Made by a program: the position numbers and the translations under genes | Shown: piece after piece, positions 40,286 to 47,060 of the stretch | Numbering within the stretch: position 1 is the stretch's first letter | How the letters are laid out: each line of letters opens with the position of its first letter | NCBI GenBank assembly: GCA_024235095.1 | Contig: JACKNC010000001.1 | Coordinates: forward strand, 1,711,501 to 1,775,500 | DNA: 64,000 bases | Direction of reading: 5' to 3' | From: Gammaproteobacteria bacterium | GTDB lineage: Bacteria; Pseudomonadota; Gammaproteobacteria; Competibacterales; Competibacteraceae | The notes under the pieces: model-generated | The model's input: only the letters and a program-made list of their open reading frames with translations | Told to the model about the DNA's origin: nothing | Database searches by the model: none

Positions 40286-40492
40286 TCATAATTCATCTTC
40301 TTCAATGCCTGCGGCCATCATTAAGTGGCGCTGTAAGCCGATTTTCAATGGCATATTCCCGTGAACAGGAATAGAAATGCGTGCATTTTTTCCAGCCTTA
40401 GCATAAATATGATGGCTACCGTTGATGCGCTTTAGTTCCCAACCTTTGTTTTCGACAAGTTTACAGAAGTGCTTGCCACTGACTGCTTTCAA
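40286..40492 (-). CDS. hicA: HicA-type mRNA interferase toxin
   Basis: 68 residues, standard HicA size. HicA has a dsRNA-binding-like fold with an active-site His and cleaves mRNA. The pattern is GKHFCKLVENKGWELKRING, then SHHIYAKAG (catalytic His) and ISIPVHGNMPLKIG. It overlaps the upstream hicB by 4 bases, giving the less common order hicB-hicA. It sits between two attC sites as a cassette; such toxin pairs are frequent stabilisers of cassette arrays. Confidence 0.9.
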   Translation of the reverse strand: MKAVSGKHFCKLVENKGWELKRINGSHHIYAKAGKNARISIPVHGNMPLKIGLQRHLMMAAGIEEDEL

Positions 40493-40692
40493 ACGGCTAT
40501 CTCCATTACCTTATCTTTTTCAGATACCGAGATGTCCTGAACATCTACAGATAAACAACCTTCTACTGCTTCATAAATGTTGCCCAATAATTCATCAAAG
40601 GTTTCACCTTGCGTTGCACATCCAGGTATAGACGGCACTTCAGCCCAATAGCCTCCTTCCTCAGCTTCGTGAACTACAACTTTCAATTTCAT
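40489..40692 (-). CDS. hicB: HicB-type antitoxin
   Basis: 67 residues with the HicB partial RNase-H fold: MKLKVVVHEAEEGGYWAEVP, SIPGCATQGETFDELLGNI and YEAVEGCL. The start has AGAGGAAG upstream. It is short and lacks the C-terminal DNA-binding domain of some HicB proteins, so autoregulation may need another factor. A possible promoter lies at 40747-40777. It forms a cassette with hicA. Confidence 0.9.
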   Translation of the reverse strand: MKLKVVVHEAEEGGYWAEVPSIPGCATQGETFDELLGNIYEAVEGCLSVDVQDISVSEKDKVMEIAV

Positions 40693-40746
40693 GATACTTC
40701 CTCTCTAGTGAGTACATAAACTTCACTATTAACTTCGATGCCCTTG

Positions 40747-40777
40747 ATTGTAACAATACTTTATTTGATTCTATCAA
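40747..40777 (-). promoter_or_regulatory. Possible hicBA promoter
   Basis: On the minus strand TTGATA (40777-40772) and TACAAT (40752-40747) are separated by 19 bases, about 55 bases before hicB. The long spacer makes it weak. The 160-bp leader between hicB and its upstream attC holds no other gene that I can see; toxin-antitoxin cassettes often carry their own promoter. Confidence 0.3.
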
Positions 40778-40851
40778 CACAAAAAAGCTGTGGTAGGCAA
40801 TAGTTTGATCAGGTATATCTTTCCAATCTGTTGAACTCTTGTTCGTATGGC

Positions 40852-40923
40852 GCATAACGCCGAGCTAAAGGGTGCCAATGAAGCGCAGCGGAATTGGCGT
40901 CCAATTTGAGTGCTGTGTTATGT
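40852..40923 (-). other. attC recombination site
   Basis: 72 bp. Minus strand: ACATAAC to GTTATGC, inner arms GCCAATTCCGC and GCGCTTCATTGGC around the apex, a common attC design in environmental gammaproteobacteria. It lies one base after the reverse transcriptase stop. Confidence 0.8.
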
Positions 40924-40924
40924 A

Positions 40925-42250
40925 TCATCTCAATGAACGCACCCACTTTATTGTCATTTGCTCAGTAAAATTGGCTGAACTCTTTTCTACCGAATTTAGC
41001 CAACCGTTTAGCTCTGCCTTAGATAGTGCCAACCCTGAATAAATTAAAGAGCGTCTATCCCACGGAGATAAATGGGACATATTTGCTTTTTGCCCCCTAA
41101 CCCAGTGGGTCATATTCCTATTCCTTGCCATTGAAGCCTGATTTCTGATACTAGCAGTAGACATTACCAATTCTCTAATTTCTTGAATCTCAAGAAGCTT
41201 TGGATCATTTGCAATATAATATTCTATCCACTCCTTTATAAATGGCACCTCTGAGGCCATTACATTTTGAAATAAGGAAACCAGCTTATCTTTATTTCTT
41301 TCAACAAACGTTGCATTTGCCACTTTACTCAAATATAAAATAACATCACTTATAACTGGAGATAGAAACTCAAAATTATCTAAAACTTGATTTGATATCG
41401 CTCTTATTTTATACATTCGACATTTTCTCAATATATGACGAGCTAGACCTAAATCAAGCTTATCGCTAGATAAAACTCTTTCCATAAGTTCGGTTAAGAC
41501 CGTAGGTCTAACTTTTCCTTCATCGGCGGCGGACTCCTCTTCAAACGAACCACTATAGGCATCTACGGGCGAATTTATTTCGCTAAGAGCGCCATGAATT
41601 TCAGCCTTTTCCACCTCTTCAGGACTATTAAGATATTTTTCACAAAACTCTGCAACTGGAATGATTTCTGTCTTTCCAGATGCTATAGTGAGCCGATGGT
41701 TTTCATACAGATACTTAGTGATTATTTCTAGAAATAATCGGAGATCCACCTCTGAATTTCCGAATATTCGGAAGTCATCCACATACCTAGAGTGAGGATA
41801 TTTGGCATCCCTTATATAATTATCTACATCAATCAGAACTGCCTCAGCCATAATAATACTTGCAGCCGGTCCTACGGGAACCCCCTGTGAAACAGAGCCG
41901 TTTAGGTCTAGTAAAAATCTTTCTGTGTTATTTGATAACTCAAAGAGTTCGGGACTAGCATATTCAATTGCGTTTTGTAATCTATGAACATAAATCTGGT
42001 TGTAAAAATCAGTTATATCGGTAACTAGAACATAGGAATTCTCTTCGGACAATTCTCTACATTTTTCAATAAACCCTGAATACCCTGCGCCGTTTGAAAA
42101 GAAAGTTCCTTTATCTTTACCTATGCCTATCCGATATGAACAAGCCACCCTTTCATCTTCAGGGATTCTTGCTGCCTCTACTTTTTCCGATATGAGAAAT
42201 GCAATTGATGTATAAATTAATGTATTTATCGGATCTAGTTGGTGCACCAT
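40925..42250 (-). CDS. Reverse transcriptase, catalytic and C-terminal part (interrupted gene)
   Basis: 441 residues from a fortuitous ATG 42250. RT motifs are intact: VLVTDITDFYNQIYVHRLQ (first catalytic Asp), GSVSQGVPVGPAASIIMAEA and SRYVDDFRIFG (YVDD box). A long helical C-terminal region of about 230 residues follows, with no group II intron maturase or endonuclease domain. The layout fits the Abi/UG group of RTs, several of which act in phage defence (DRT systems); retron marks are absent. The missing N-terminus lies at 43413-43664 beyond the IS. Group assignment is inference. Confidence 0.8.
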   Translation of the reverse strand: MVHQLDPINTLIYTSIAFLISEKVEAARIPEDERVACSYRIGIGKDKGTFFSNGAGYSGFIEKCRELSEENSYVLVTDITDFYNQIYVHRLQNAIEYASPELFELSNNTERFLLDLNGSVSQGVPVGPAASIIMAEAVLIDVDNYIRDAKYPHSRYVDDFRIFGNSEVDLRLFLEIITKYLYENHRLTIASGKTEIIPVAEFCEKYLNSPEEVEKAEIHGALSEINSPVDAYSGSFEEESAADEGKVRPTVLTELMERVLSSDKLDLGLARHILRKCRMYKIRAISNQVLDNFEFLSPVISDVILYLSKVANATFVERNKDKLVSLFQNVMASEVPFIKEWIEYYIANDPKLLEIQEIRELVMSTASIRNQASMARNRNMTHWVRGQKANMSHLSPWDRRSLIYSGLALSKAELNGWLNSVEKSSANFTEQMTIKWVRSLR

Positions 42251-42284
42251 CCTATTGTCTTGCTAATAGTTATCCCCACAAAAA

Positions 42285-42650
42285 TCATGCTGGAGCTTTT
42301 TCAGGATTAGCGTATTGAGTATCAGGGAGCCTAAAAAATGATTTGACCCTTTCCTGAAATTCTTTTAGCTTTTCCAAAGCAGAATAAACGCGCGCTCTGA
42401 AATCAGCCCGGTTTTTAATTGGCTCCTTTTCCAGATGATCATTTTTGATCTCATTCCAAACCTGTTCATCCGGATTTAACTCTGGCGAGTGGGGGGGAAG
42501 AAAGAACAAGCGGATTTGTTTTCGATGCGTCTCAAGAAAGGCTTTGACTTCTTTCGAGGTATGATAAGACGCATTGTCCGTGATGACAATTAATGGGCGC
42601 TCTCGACCCTCTAATGCCTTCTCTAAAAAGGCAATGAAAACCCCACTCAC
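42285..42650 (-). CDS. IS630 transposase, C-terminal DDE part after internal stop
   Basis: 121 residues in the same frame as the upstream piece, separated from it by one TGA. Beginning with GTG 42650, it contains IVITDNASYHTSKEVK (second Asp) and FLPPHSPELNPDEQVWNEIK (Glu). Without readthrough the transposase lacks two catalytic residues, so this copy is likely defective in itself but could be mobilised in trans. Confidence 0.82.
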   Translation of the reverse strand: MSGVFIAFLEKALEGRERPLIVITDNASYHTSKEVKAFLETHRKQIRLFFLPPHSPELNPDEQVWNEIKNDHLEKEPIKNRADFRARVYSALEKLKEFQERVKSFFRLPDTQYANPEKAPA

Positions 42651-43340
42651 TCATTTTTGAGTGGTCACTTCAAATATTAACTCGCCCGTCGCCGTAACCA
42701 TCGATAAAATGTGAAACCCACCCCGGTCATCACTCACTTTAATTTCAGGCGGATGACCGACTAAGCCCCACGTCCGTCCAGAACGCGTATGGCCTTGAAC
42801 CCATGACTCATCCTGAAACGCAATATCCGCTCCAAGTTCTTGAGCCCGCTTCTGAATCTCTTTAAATTCTTCATTAATAAACTTTTTAACTTCCTCCTGA
42901 TCCTGGTTTAAGGCATGATAACAAGGTTTTTGACAACTCAGTCCTAATTGATGTAAATGCAGACGAACCGTGGCATCCGATACCCATAAACCAAAGTACT
43001 CTTTCAATAAATTAACCATGATCTCTAAAGTCCATAAAACCGTATCATAGCCATGATCCGCCGGCGTCGTATTGAGTATCGTTTCTTTTAACCATCGATC
43101 AATATCCGGAGTCATCACACACGTGGCGCCGAGCGCTTTCCGGGTATCCAGGGCTTCTTCTCCTTCATAACGATAGTTGCGAAGCCAATCATAAATACTC
43201 GTTCGGTCGATACCCAAAAAATCAGCAACAAGCTCCGGACCATAATGCTTCTCTTCGACCGCGCGAACCGCAATACGCCGGATGTAATTCATCACTTCAT
43301 CCGGTATTTTACGTGCATCAAACATCCATTCCGCGTTCAT
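42651..43340 (-). CDS. IS630 transposase, N-terminal part up to internal stop
   Basis: 229 residues from ATG 43340, with AGGAGG a few bases upstream. It contains a helix-turn-helix region (YGPELVADFLGIDRTSIYDWL), a second DNA-binding part and the first catalytic Asp in DIAFQDESWVQGH. The frame ends at TGA 42651-42653 after EVTTQK. Homology continues directly beyond the stop in the same frame, so this is probably a CGA-to-TGA nonsense change; no frameshift is needed. Confidence 0.85.
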   Translation of the reverse strand: MNAEWMFDARKIPDEVMNYIRRIAVRAVEEKHYGPELVADFLGIDRTSIYDWLRNYRYEGEEALDTRKALGATCVMTPDIDRWLKETILNTTPADHGYDTVLWTLEIMVNLLKEYFGLWVSDATVRLHLHQLGLSCQKPCYHALNQDQEEVKKFINEEFKEIQKRAQELGADIAFQDESWVQGHTRSGRTWGLVGHPPEIKVSDDRGGFHILSMVTATGELIFEVTTQK

Positions 43341-43412
43341 TGCCGCACCTCCTCTATAAATTTAGAGTCTCTAAAGAGGTCTTCTATAGTTATTAGACAA
43401 TTTGATTAACGC

Positions 43413-43664
43413 TCAGTTCGTTGATAATGTAGGGATAATCGTTGGCAAGCCTATAAATGTTCCATCCGGCTTTGGAGAGCCAAAGACTCTAGGCTGTTCG
43501 ATAGGATACCCGTCAATTTCGTTACAGGTTAAGTGAGTTACGACTTCGTCCCAATTGGCCCACAATGCTTCATATTCAAATGGCTTTGGAAAGAAATCAG
43601 AATCATAGAACTTAATGATGTGATTTTTTGCAAATTCTAGTGATTCTCTACTTAGCCTTGCCAC
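43413..43664 (-). CDS. Reverse transcriptase, N-terminal fragment
   Basis: 83 residues from GTG 43664 with GAGGG seven bases upstream. The first 70 residues (including DSDFFPKPFEYEALWANWDE and FGSPKPDGTF) are the native RT N-terminus; the last 13 are read out of the IS end. It lies 20 bp after an attC. On its own it has no catalytic motif. Confidence 0.75.
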   Translation of the reverse strand: MARLSRESLEFAKNHIIKFYDSDFFPKPFEYEALWANWDEVVTHLTCNEIDGYPIEQPRVFGSPKPDGTFIGLPTIIPTLSTN

Positions 43665-43685
43665 TCAATTTCCCTCTGATTTGAT

Positions 43686-43745
43686 ACATAACGACTTCGT
43701 TCACCTGCCGTGCGCAGCACGGTCAGGTGCAATGTCCAGTTAGGC
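43686..43745 (-). other. attC recombination site
   Basis: 60 bp. Minus strand: GCCTAAC to GTTATGT, with arms CACCTG-A-CCGTGC and GCACGG-CAGGTG. They pair perfectly apart from a single extrahelical A, the textbook attC feature. The TAA in GCCTAAC is the stop of the DUF2442 gene. Confidence 0.88.
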
Positions 43746-44012
43746 TGCTTGTCTAGGCAATGGGAGTTGAAATCTTCCGGCAACTACACCAGCTACGGTC
43801 AAGTCTTCGTCAAGCTTTTCCCATCTGAGTGCATGTCCGCCTACCTCTACCTGAACTTCTTTAAGCTGATTTTCAGAGGCTTGGCTGAGAATCTTAAAGC
43901 GATCAGCAGGGAAACCCACTATCCGTCCATCCGTTAATTCAAGATAAATCATCCGTTTCTTGGCCCAAGCTCTGATAGCGACAGGTTCTATTTCAACGAT
44001 TGTGGTATTCAT
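43740..44012 (-). CDS. DUF2442 protein of a cassette pair
   Basis: 90 residues of the DUF2442 family: MNTTIVEIEPVAIRAWAKKR, YLELTDGRIVGFPADRF and LRWEKLDEDLTVAGV. Function is unknown; DUF2442 genes commonly follow DUF4160 genes, and the pair has been suspected to be a toxin-antitoxin-like module. It overlaps the DUF4160 gene by 20 bases, so coupling is likely. Its stop codon is inside the attC box, typical for a mobile cassette. Confidence 0.85.
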   Translation of the reverse strand: MNTTIVEIEPVAIRAWAKKRMIYLELTDGRIVGFPADRFKILSQASENQLKEVQVEVGGHALRWEKLDEDLTVAGVVAGRFQLPLPRQAA

Positions 44013-44229
44013 GGTATTTATTAATCAAGGTTTGCCTATTTTCAAATACAAGTCTTTCAATTTCTCGTAAATCATGGGGAGGTACACCGCGATTACGAGC
44101 TAAGGCTACAGGGACAAGCCAAAACTTACATTCACCACTGGAACAGCGTACATGAATGTGAGGAGGTTCGTCTCCTTCATCTGAGTAAAAGTGGAAGCGA
44201 AAACTTCCAATTCTCAGAACTGTTGGCAT
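43993..44229 (-). CDS. DUF4160 protein of a cassette pair
   Basis: 78 residues of the DUF4160 family, with the diagnostic MPTVLRIGSFRFHFYSDEGD and EPPHIHVRCSSGECKFWL. ATG 44229 has AGGATAAAT upstream. No biochemical role is established. It is the first gene of a two-gene cassette with DUF2442. Upstream lies a damaged attC-like stretch at 44251-44330. Confidence 0.85.
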   Translation of the reverse strand: MPTVLRIGSFRFHFYSDEGDEPPHIHVRCSSGECKFWLVPVALARNRGVPPHDLREIERLVFENRQTLINKYHEYHNR

Positions 44230-44250
44230 ATTTATCCTGCTTCGATAGAA

Positions 44251-44330
44251 GTTCGGGGCCGCACCTTGCCGTACTTCAAATCAACCACAACACTCAATGG
44301 CGCGGACTCCGGTGCAGCGGCCAGTTAGGC
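44251..44330 (-). other. Damaged attC-like remnant
   Basis: Minus strand begins with a perfect GCCTAAC box. It has partly complementary GGCCGC...ACC and GGTGCGGCC arms but lacks a proper second box. It sits where the upstream attC of the DUF4160/DUF2442 cassette should be. Confidence 0.35.
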
Positions 44331-44363
44331 TTGGCTGAATGTTGGGTTGCCAAAAGGGCGGCA

Positions 44364-44428
44364 ACCCAACCTACGATGCTCAGCCGCCGCGAGCGTAGCG
44401 AGCGGTCGGCTGGAGGCGCATGTTAAGC
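44364..44428 (-). other. attC recombination site
   Basis: 65 bp. Minus strand: GCTTAAC to GTTGGGT, both fitting the RYYYAAC/GTTRRRY consensus, with arms CAGCCG-A-CCGC and GCGG-CGGCTG that leave one extrahelical A. It is the right-most attC of the array. The gene that once preceded it is not recognisable. Confidence 0.75.
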
Positions 44429-44569
44429 AATTGTGTGTATTCTTTGGTTGCATCCGACCCGGTTCAAGGCATGCGTCGGGCACGATGAGGCCGTGCCCGA
44501 CCTACCCGGCTTTTGCGCTTCGTCCAGGCGACGGGGAAAATGTCCACCGTTCGCCGCCGTCCAACCCAC

Positions 44570-44731
44570 TCATAATAACTGAACTAAACCAGCACCATAA
44601 CAATAAGAGTGTAAAATCAGCAGGCGCTTGGGCTGAATCAGGGATTCGAATGAAACCGTCTGCGGCATCCTGGTTGCTGCATTGCCTGTTCCCGCCATCA
44701 TGAACCCAAAAAGTAGCAAAGACAGGAACAC
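44570..44731 (-). pseudogene. Possible truncated start of an exported protein
   Basis: An open frame from GTG 44731 gives 53 residues beginning VFLSLLLFGFMMAGTGNAA, a signal-peptide-like stretch. QPKRLLILHSY follows, reminiscent of the N-terminus of periplasmic ABC-type substrate-binding sensor proteins (K-R-V-L-V-L-H-S-Y). It then stops abruptly. It may be a remnant cut off when the cassette array formed. Evidence is thin. Confidence 0.25.
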
Positions 44732-44768
44732 AATGGCTTGCGCATAGAAGGGAGTTTCTTGGATTGGG

Positions 44769-45572
44769 TTAGGTTTTCTGATCGCTGGAGCGTGGATCAC
44801 CGGGCAAATATATTCCGGTGAGTCTATGAAACGCATCAGAGGCGCGAGGTCCAGCCTGGCCATCCACTTTCACGTAAATTCCAGGCAGGGTGTTCATAAA
44901 ACGTTGCAGCGCCTCAATCCAGAGCGAGGCGGCGCTTTCATCGTAGCGCAGTAATGGTTCATCAAGCAGCTCCTCTGAATGATCGAATGCAATCAGGCCA
45001 CGTTCCACCAAGCGCCGCAGCAGCACTGCTGCACCACAATGCTGGGCAACGCCAGTCTCGCTCCAGCTATCGTCGGTAACGTACTTGCCATGAGTATAAT
45101 GGGTTGAGTAATTCCATAAATAGGGCGAGGGAACTTCAGGATGGTGCAGGCGATAGCCCCAACCGCCCCGTCCTTCCAACAAAAACAGGATGCTGGCGAT
45201 GCTCCAATCCTGGCAAAGATCAAAGTGATATAGCCGTAAAGCATCAATAGCGCTGTCCTCCCAGCGAAAGGGCGGCTCGCCTTCGACGGGTCGCCCATCC
45301 GGCAAGTGCCGGGTGCGCTCGGTCAGTGGATCGCCGTTATGCAGGTGAACATTGAAATCGCGACCTGCATCGGCTTCATGCAGCACGGCGACAACAAACC
45401 AGGGTATATTCAGCCGCTCACCCACGCTTTGATAGCGCTTCCGTTCCGTTATCAGGACGTTCGCGATTTTGTCTACCTCGGCAGCCCGTTCCGGGTGAAT
45501 CACGCAGGTCATGAACAATTGCTGATAGTCGTGGCGTACTTCATCGGTCAGCACGATGCGGCTCATGGTCAA
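44769..45572 (-). CDS. Lysozyme-family (COG5526-like) protein
   Basis: Up to 267 residues; TTG 45572 has GGAG at good spacing, while ATG 45566 is the alternative. No signal peptide. The core IPWFVVAVLHEADAGRDFNVHLHNG, then DPLTERTRHLPDGRP and WEDSAIDALRL, matches the lysozyme-like COG5526 family, in which the Glu in LHEAD is the likely acid catalyst. WSIASILFLLEGRGGWGYR and SPYLWNYSTHY complete the lysozyme fold. These proteins occur in cyanobacteria and proteobacteria and may hydrolyse peptidoglycan. Without a leader its export route is unclear. Confidence 0.75.
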   Translation of the reverse strand: MTMSRIVLTDEVRHDYQQLFMTCVIHPERAAEVDKIANVLITERKRYQSVGERLNIPWFVVAVLHEADAGRDFNVHLHNGDPLTERTRHLPDGRPVEGEPPFRWEDSAIDALRLYHFDLCQDWSIASILFLLEGRGGWGYRLHHPEVPSPYLWNYSTHYTHGKYVTDDSWSETGVAQHCGAAVLLRRLVERGLIAFDHSEELLDEPLLRYDESAASLWIEALQRFMNTLPGIYVKVDGQAGPRASDAFHRLTGIYLPGDPRSSDQKT

Positions 45573-45590
45573 ATCTCACTCCAGGGAGTT

Positions 45591-45615
45591 GGAAACAGGG
45601 AACAGGGAACAGGGC
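45591..45615. repeat. Short tandem repeat (GAACAGGG units)
   Basis: Three imperfect 8-base units (GGAAACAG GGAACAGG GAACAGGG pattern) lie just upstream of the lysozyme-family gene. A similar stutter built on GGAACCTG lies at 20639-20662 upstream of msbA. Confidence 0.5.
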
Positions 45616-45641
45616 GCTCCTCTGGCTAAATCTGGTTCAGG

Positions 45642-45887
45642 CTAGACGCCCGCGGAGCGCAATGCCAGCTTGACCGCAACTAGCACCCCAAAAATAAACA
45701 GCAAAGTCATAATCAATCCGACCAGAATGTAATGAATTGGACGGCCATGCTGGAAATCCCGCTCGCGGTTTTTCTCGCTTTGCACCCCGAAGAACGCCGA
45801 CAGTACACTGAGGACGATGCTCAGCGGCCCGGTCGAACGACTATTGGATGGAGGATTGGAATGATCGCTATCAGGCTTGGAAGGCAT
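45642..45887 (-). CDS. DUF2970 family small membrane protein
   Basis: 81 residues. The C-terminal 55 match DUF2970: VLSVLSAFFGVQSEKNRERD, then HGRPIHYILVGLIMTLLFIF with one membrane span. The N-terminal 25 residues are polar and Ser/Pro-rich. DUF2970 proteins are found in many beta- and gammaproteobacteria; their role is not known. Located upstream of the lysozyme-family gene on the same strand. Confidence 0.85.
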   Translation of the reverse strand: MPSKPDSDHSNPPSNSRSTGPLSIVLSVLSAFFGVQSEKNRERDFQHGRPIHYILVGLIMTLLFIFGVLVAVKLALRSAGV

Positions 45888-46236
45888 CGGATTTCTCGCA
45901 GGTAAACTCTAGTAAATTAAAGGGTTGGTGACGGTGCAGCCTATTGCGCTGTCCGGGTAAAACAGGCGCTTTCGTCACAGTTCCCACCGGCTTTTTCAAT
46001 ATTGCCAAGTCATTTTGCCATTATGCCAGCCAAATGGCCTTTGCTGTCACCCAGCGTCATGAATTCCCCAATGGCCTGTTAGCAGAATCGCGCGATGAGT
46101 CTACGACATTAGGTCGGTAACGGTCTGTCAGGCGCCTATCAGTCAGAACCCATACCCATTGGGCGATGTCATTGAGATTATTCGTGACGCAGTCAGCATG
46201 ACACGTTGAACTCCTATTCCTGAAGGAACCCATGCA
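45888..46236. other. 349-bp intergenic stretch, no gene seen
   Basis: Separates divergent DUF2970 and OmpA-like genes. I see no convincing ORF, RNA gene or promoter pair. An AAGGAA ribosome-binding site for the OmpA-like gene lies at its right end. Confidence 0.6.
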
Positions 46237-46920
46237 ATGAAACTCGAACTTTTTTGCAAAAAACTCGCGATCCATCACTGGGTCATTGGTCTGATGTTTG
46301 CGCTGACCTGGAATACCGTTATCGCTGCACCGCCTTCTCAGACCGCTTCGGAAATCGAACGCGCCCTGAGCGGCGCTTCAGACTCTGCACAACCCGGTCT
46401 GCAACTGCGTGGAGGGCCAGGTTCCGGCAGTCCAGGTTTGGGGAGATTGCGGGGTCCAGCCGGTATCGTCGATGATCCCGTACCGGTTCAAGCGGCGCCG
46501 TCTCCGCCGGTCAAGCCAGCAGCAACCATGAATTATCCAGATCTGATTCGGGATCGTCCCAAAATTGCGGCCTTGATCCATTTTGATTCGAACTCCGCAC
46601 GCATCCGCGATGACGCCTACCCACTTTTGAATGAGTATGTGGCGGCTTTACAAAGCCCCACGCTGGCTAACGCCATGCTGCTGATTGCCGGTCATACCGA
46701 TGCTGCCGGTTCTAATAAATATAATCTAATATTATCCGGAGAGCGGGCGCAGGCAGTCAGGGCGTATCTGATTGAACATGGAGTTTCCCCCGATCGGCTG
46801 ATCGCCAAAGGGTATGGGGAAGCATATCCCGTTGCGTCGAACGCTACAGAGACTGGCCGCGAGGAGAATCGCCGGAGCGAGTTTATTCGTTTGGATGTAT
46901 CAACCAGAGTCAGTCCATAA
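46237..46920 (+). CDS. Exported OmpA-family protein
   Basis: 227 residues with an N-terminal hydrophobic signal (WVIGLMFALTWNTVIAA, cleavage near IAA-PPSQ). A low-complexity Gly/Pro-rich linker with LRGPAGIVDDPVPVQ follows, then a C-terminal OmpA-type peptidoglycan-binding domain: IHFDSNSARIRDDAYPLL, AGHTDAAGSNKYNLILSGERAQAV and YGEAYP. The domain normally anchors outer-membrane or periplasmic complexes to diaminopimelate of peptidoglycan. No beta-barrel domain is present. It opens a five-gene same-strand block; its GPAGIVDDP peptide recurs in the DUF4384 protein at 57131. Confidence 0.88.
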   Translation: MKLELFCKKLAIHHWVIGLMFALTWNTVIAAPPSQTASEIERALSGASDSAQPGLQLRGGPGSGSPGLGRLRGPAGIVDDPVPVQAAPSPPVKPAATMNYPDLIRDRPKIAALIHFDSNSARIRDDAYPLLNEYVAALQSPTLANAMLLIAGHTDAAGSNKYNLILSGERAQAVRAYLIEHGVSPDRLIAKGYGEAYPVASNATETGREENRRSEFIRLDVSTRVSP

Positions 46921-47060
46921 GTGTGGAAATGCGGTAAAAATCATGTTGAATACCGACTGATGTTGATATTCACTATCAATTAACTAGAAATAAGCTTGCC
47001 AATTCACTTTCGTAGGGGCGCACAGGCGCTCGCCTACACCGGTGCGAGGAGGAAGGACGT

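Larger units (their letters stand above)
42255..43453 (-). mobile_element. IS630-family insertion sequence (second, unrelated copy)
   Basis: 1199 bp, flanked by TA at 42253-42254 and 43454-43455. Imperfect terminal inverted repeats match at 18 of 25 positions: TTGTCTTGCTAATAGTTAT inward from the left and TAGGCTTGCCAACGATTAT inward from the right. The boundaries are confirmed independently because removing it repairs the reverse transcriptase frame. It encodes one DDE transposase broken by a stop codon. Its sequence and ends differ from the IS at 5857-7099. Confidence 0.88.
40925..43664 (-). pseudogene. Cassette-borne reverse transcriptase gene split by an IS630 element
   Basis: Two coding pieces lie either side of the IS at 42255-43453. 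Deleting the IS and one copy of its TA duplication joins ...SPKPDGTF to RMVHQLDPINTL in the same frame. The result is an intact protein of about 512 residues from GTG 43664 (SD GAGGG) to TGA 40925-40927. attC sites flank the gene on both sides (40852-40923 and 43686-43745), so the whole is one integron cassette. It is presumably inactive now unless the C-terminal piece is expressed alone or the IS excises precisely. Confidence 0.85.
44230..44768. other. Gene-poor 539-bp stretch at the right edge of the cassette array
   Basis: It holds the attC remnant (44251-44330), a perfect hairpin GTTGGGTTGCC / GGCAACCCAAC at 44341-44370, the attC at 44364-44428, and a possible broken gene start at 44570-44731. 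No integrase gene or attI site is seen here. Confidence 0.6.

Noticed and set aside
40925..43664. Retron or diversity-generating retroelement around the reverse transcriptase
   Set aside because: No retron-type motifs or msr/msd-like inverted repeats, and no template/variable repeat pair seen near the gene.
44570..44863. 97-residue frame extended into the lysozyme-family gene
   Set aside because: Its first half is an alternate frame of the lysozyme-family gene; only the part beyond that gene could be real, and is listed with low confidence.
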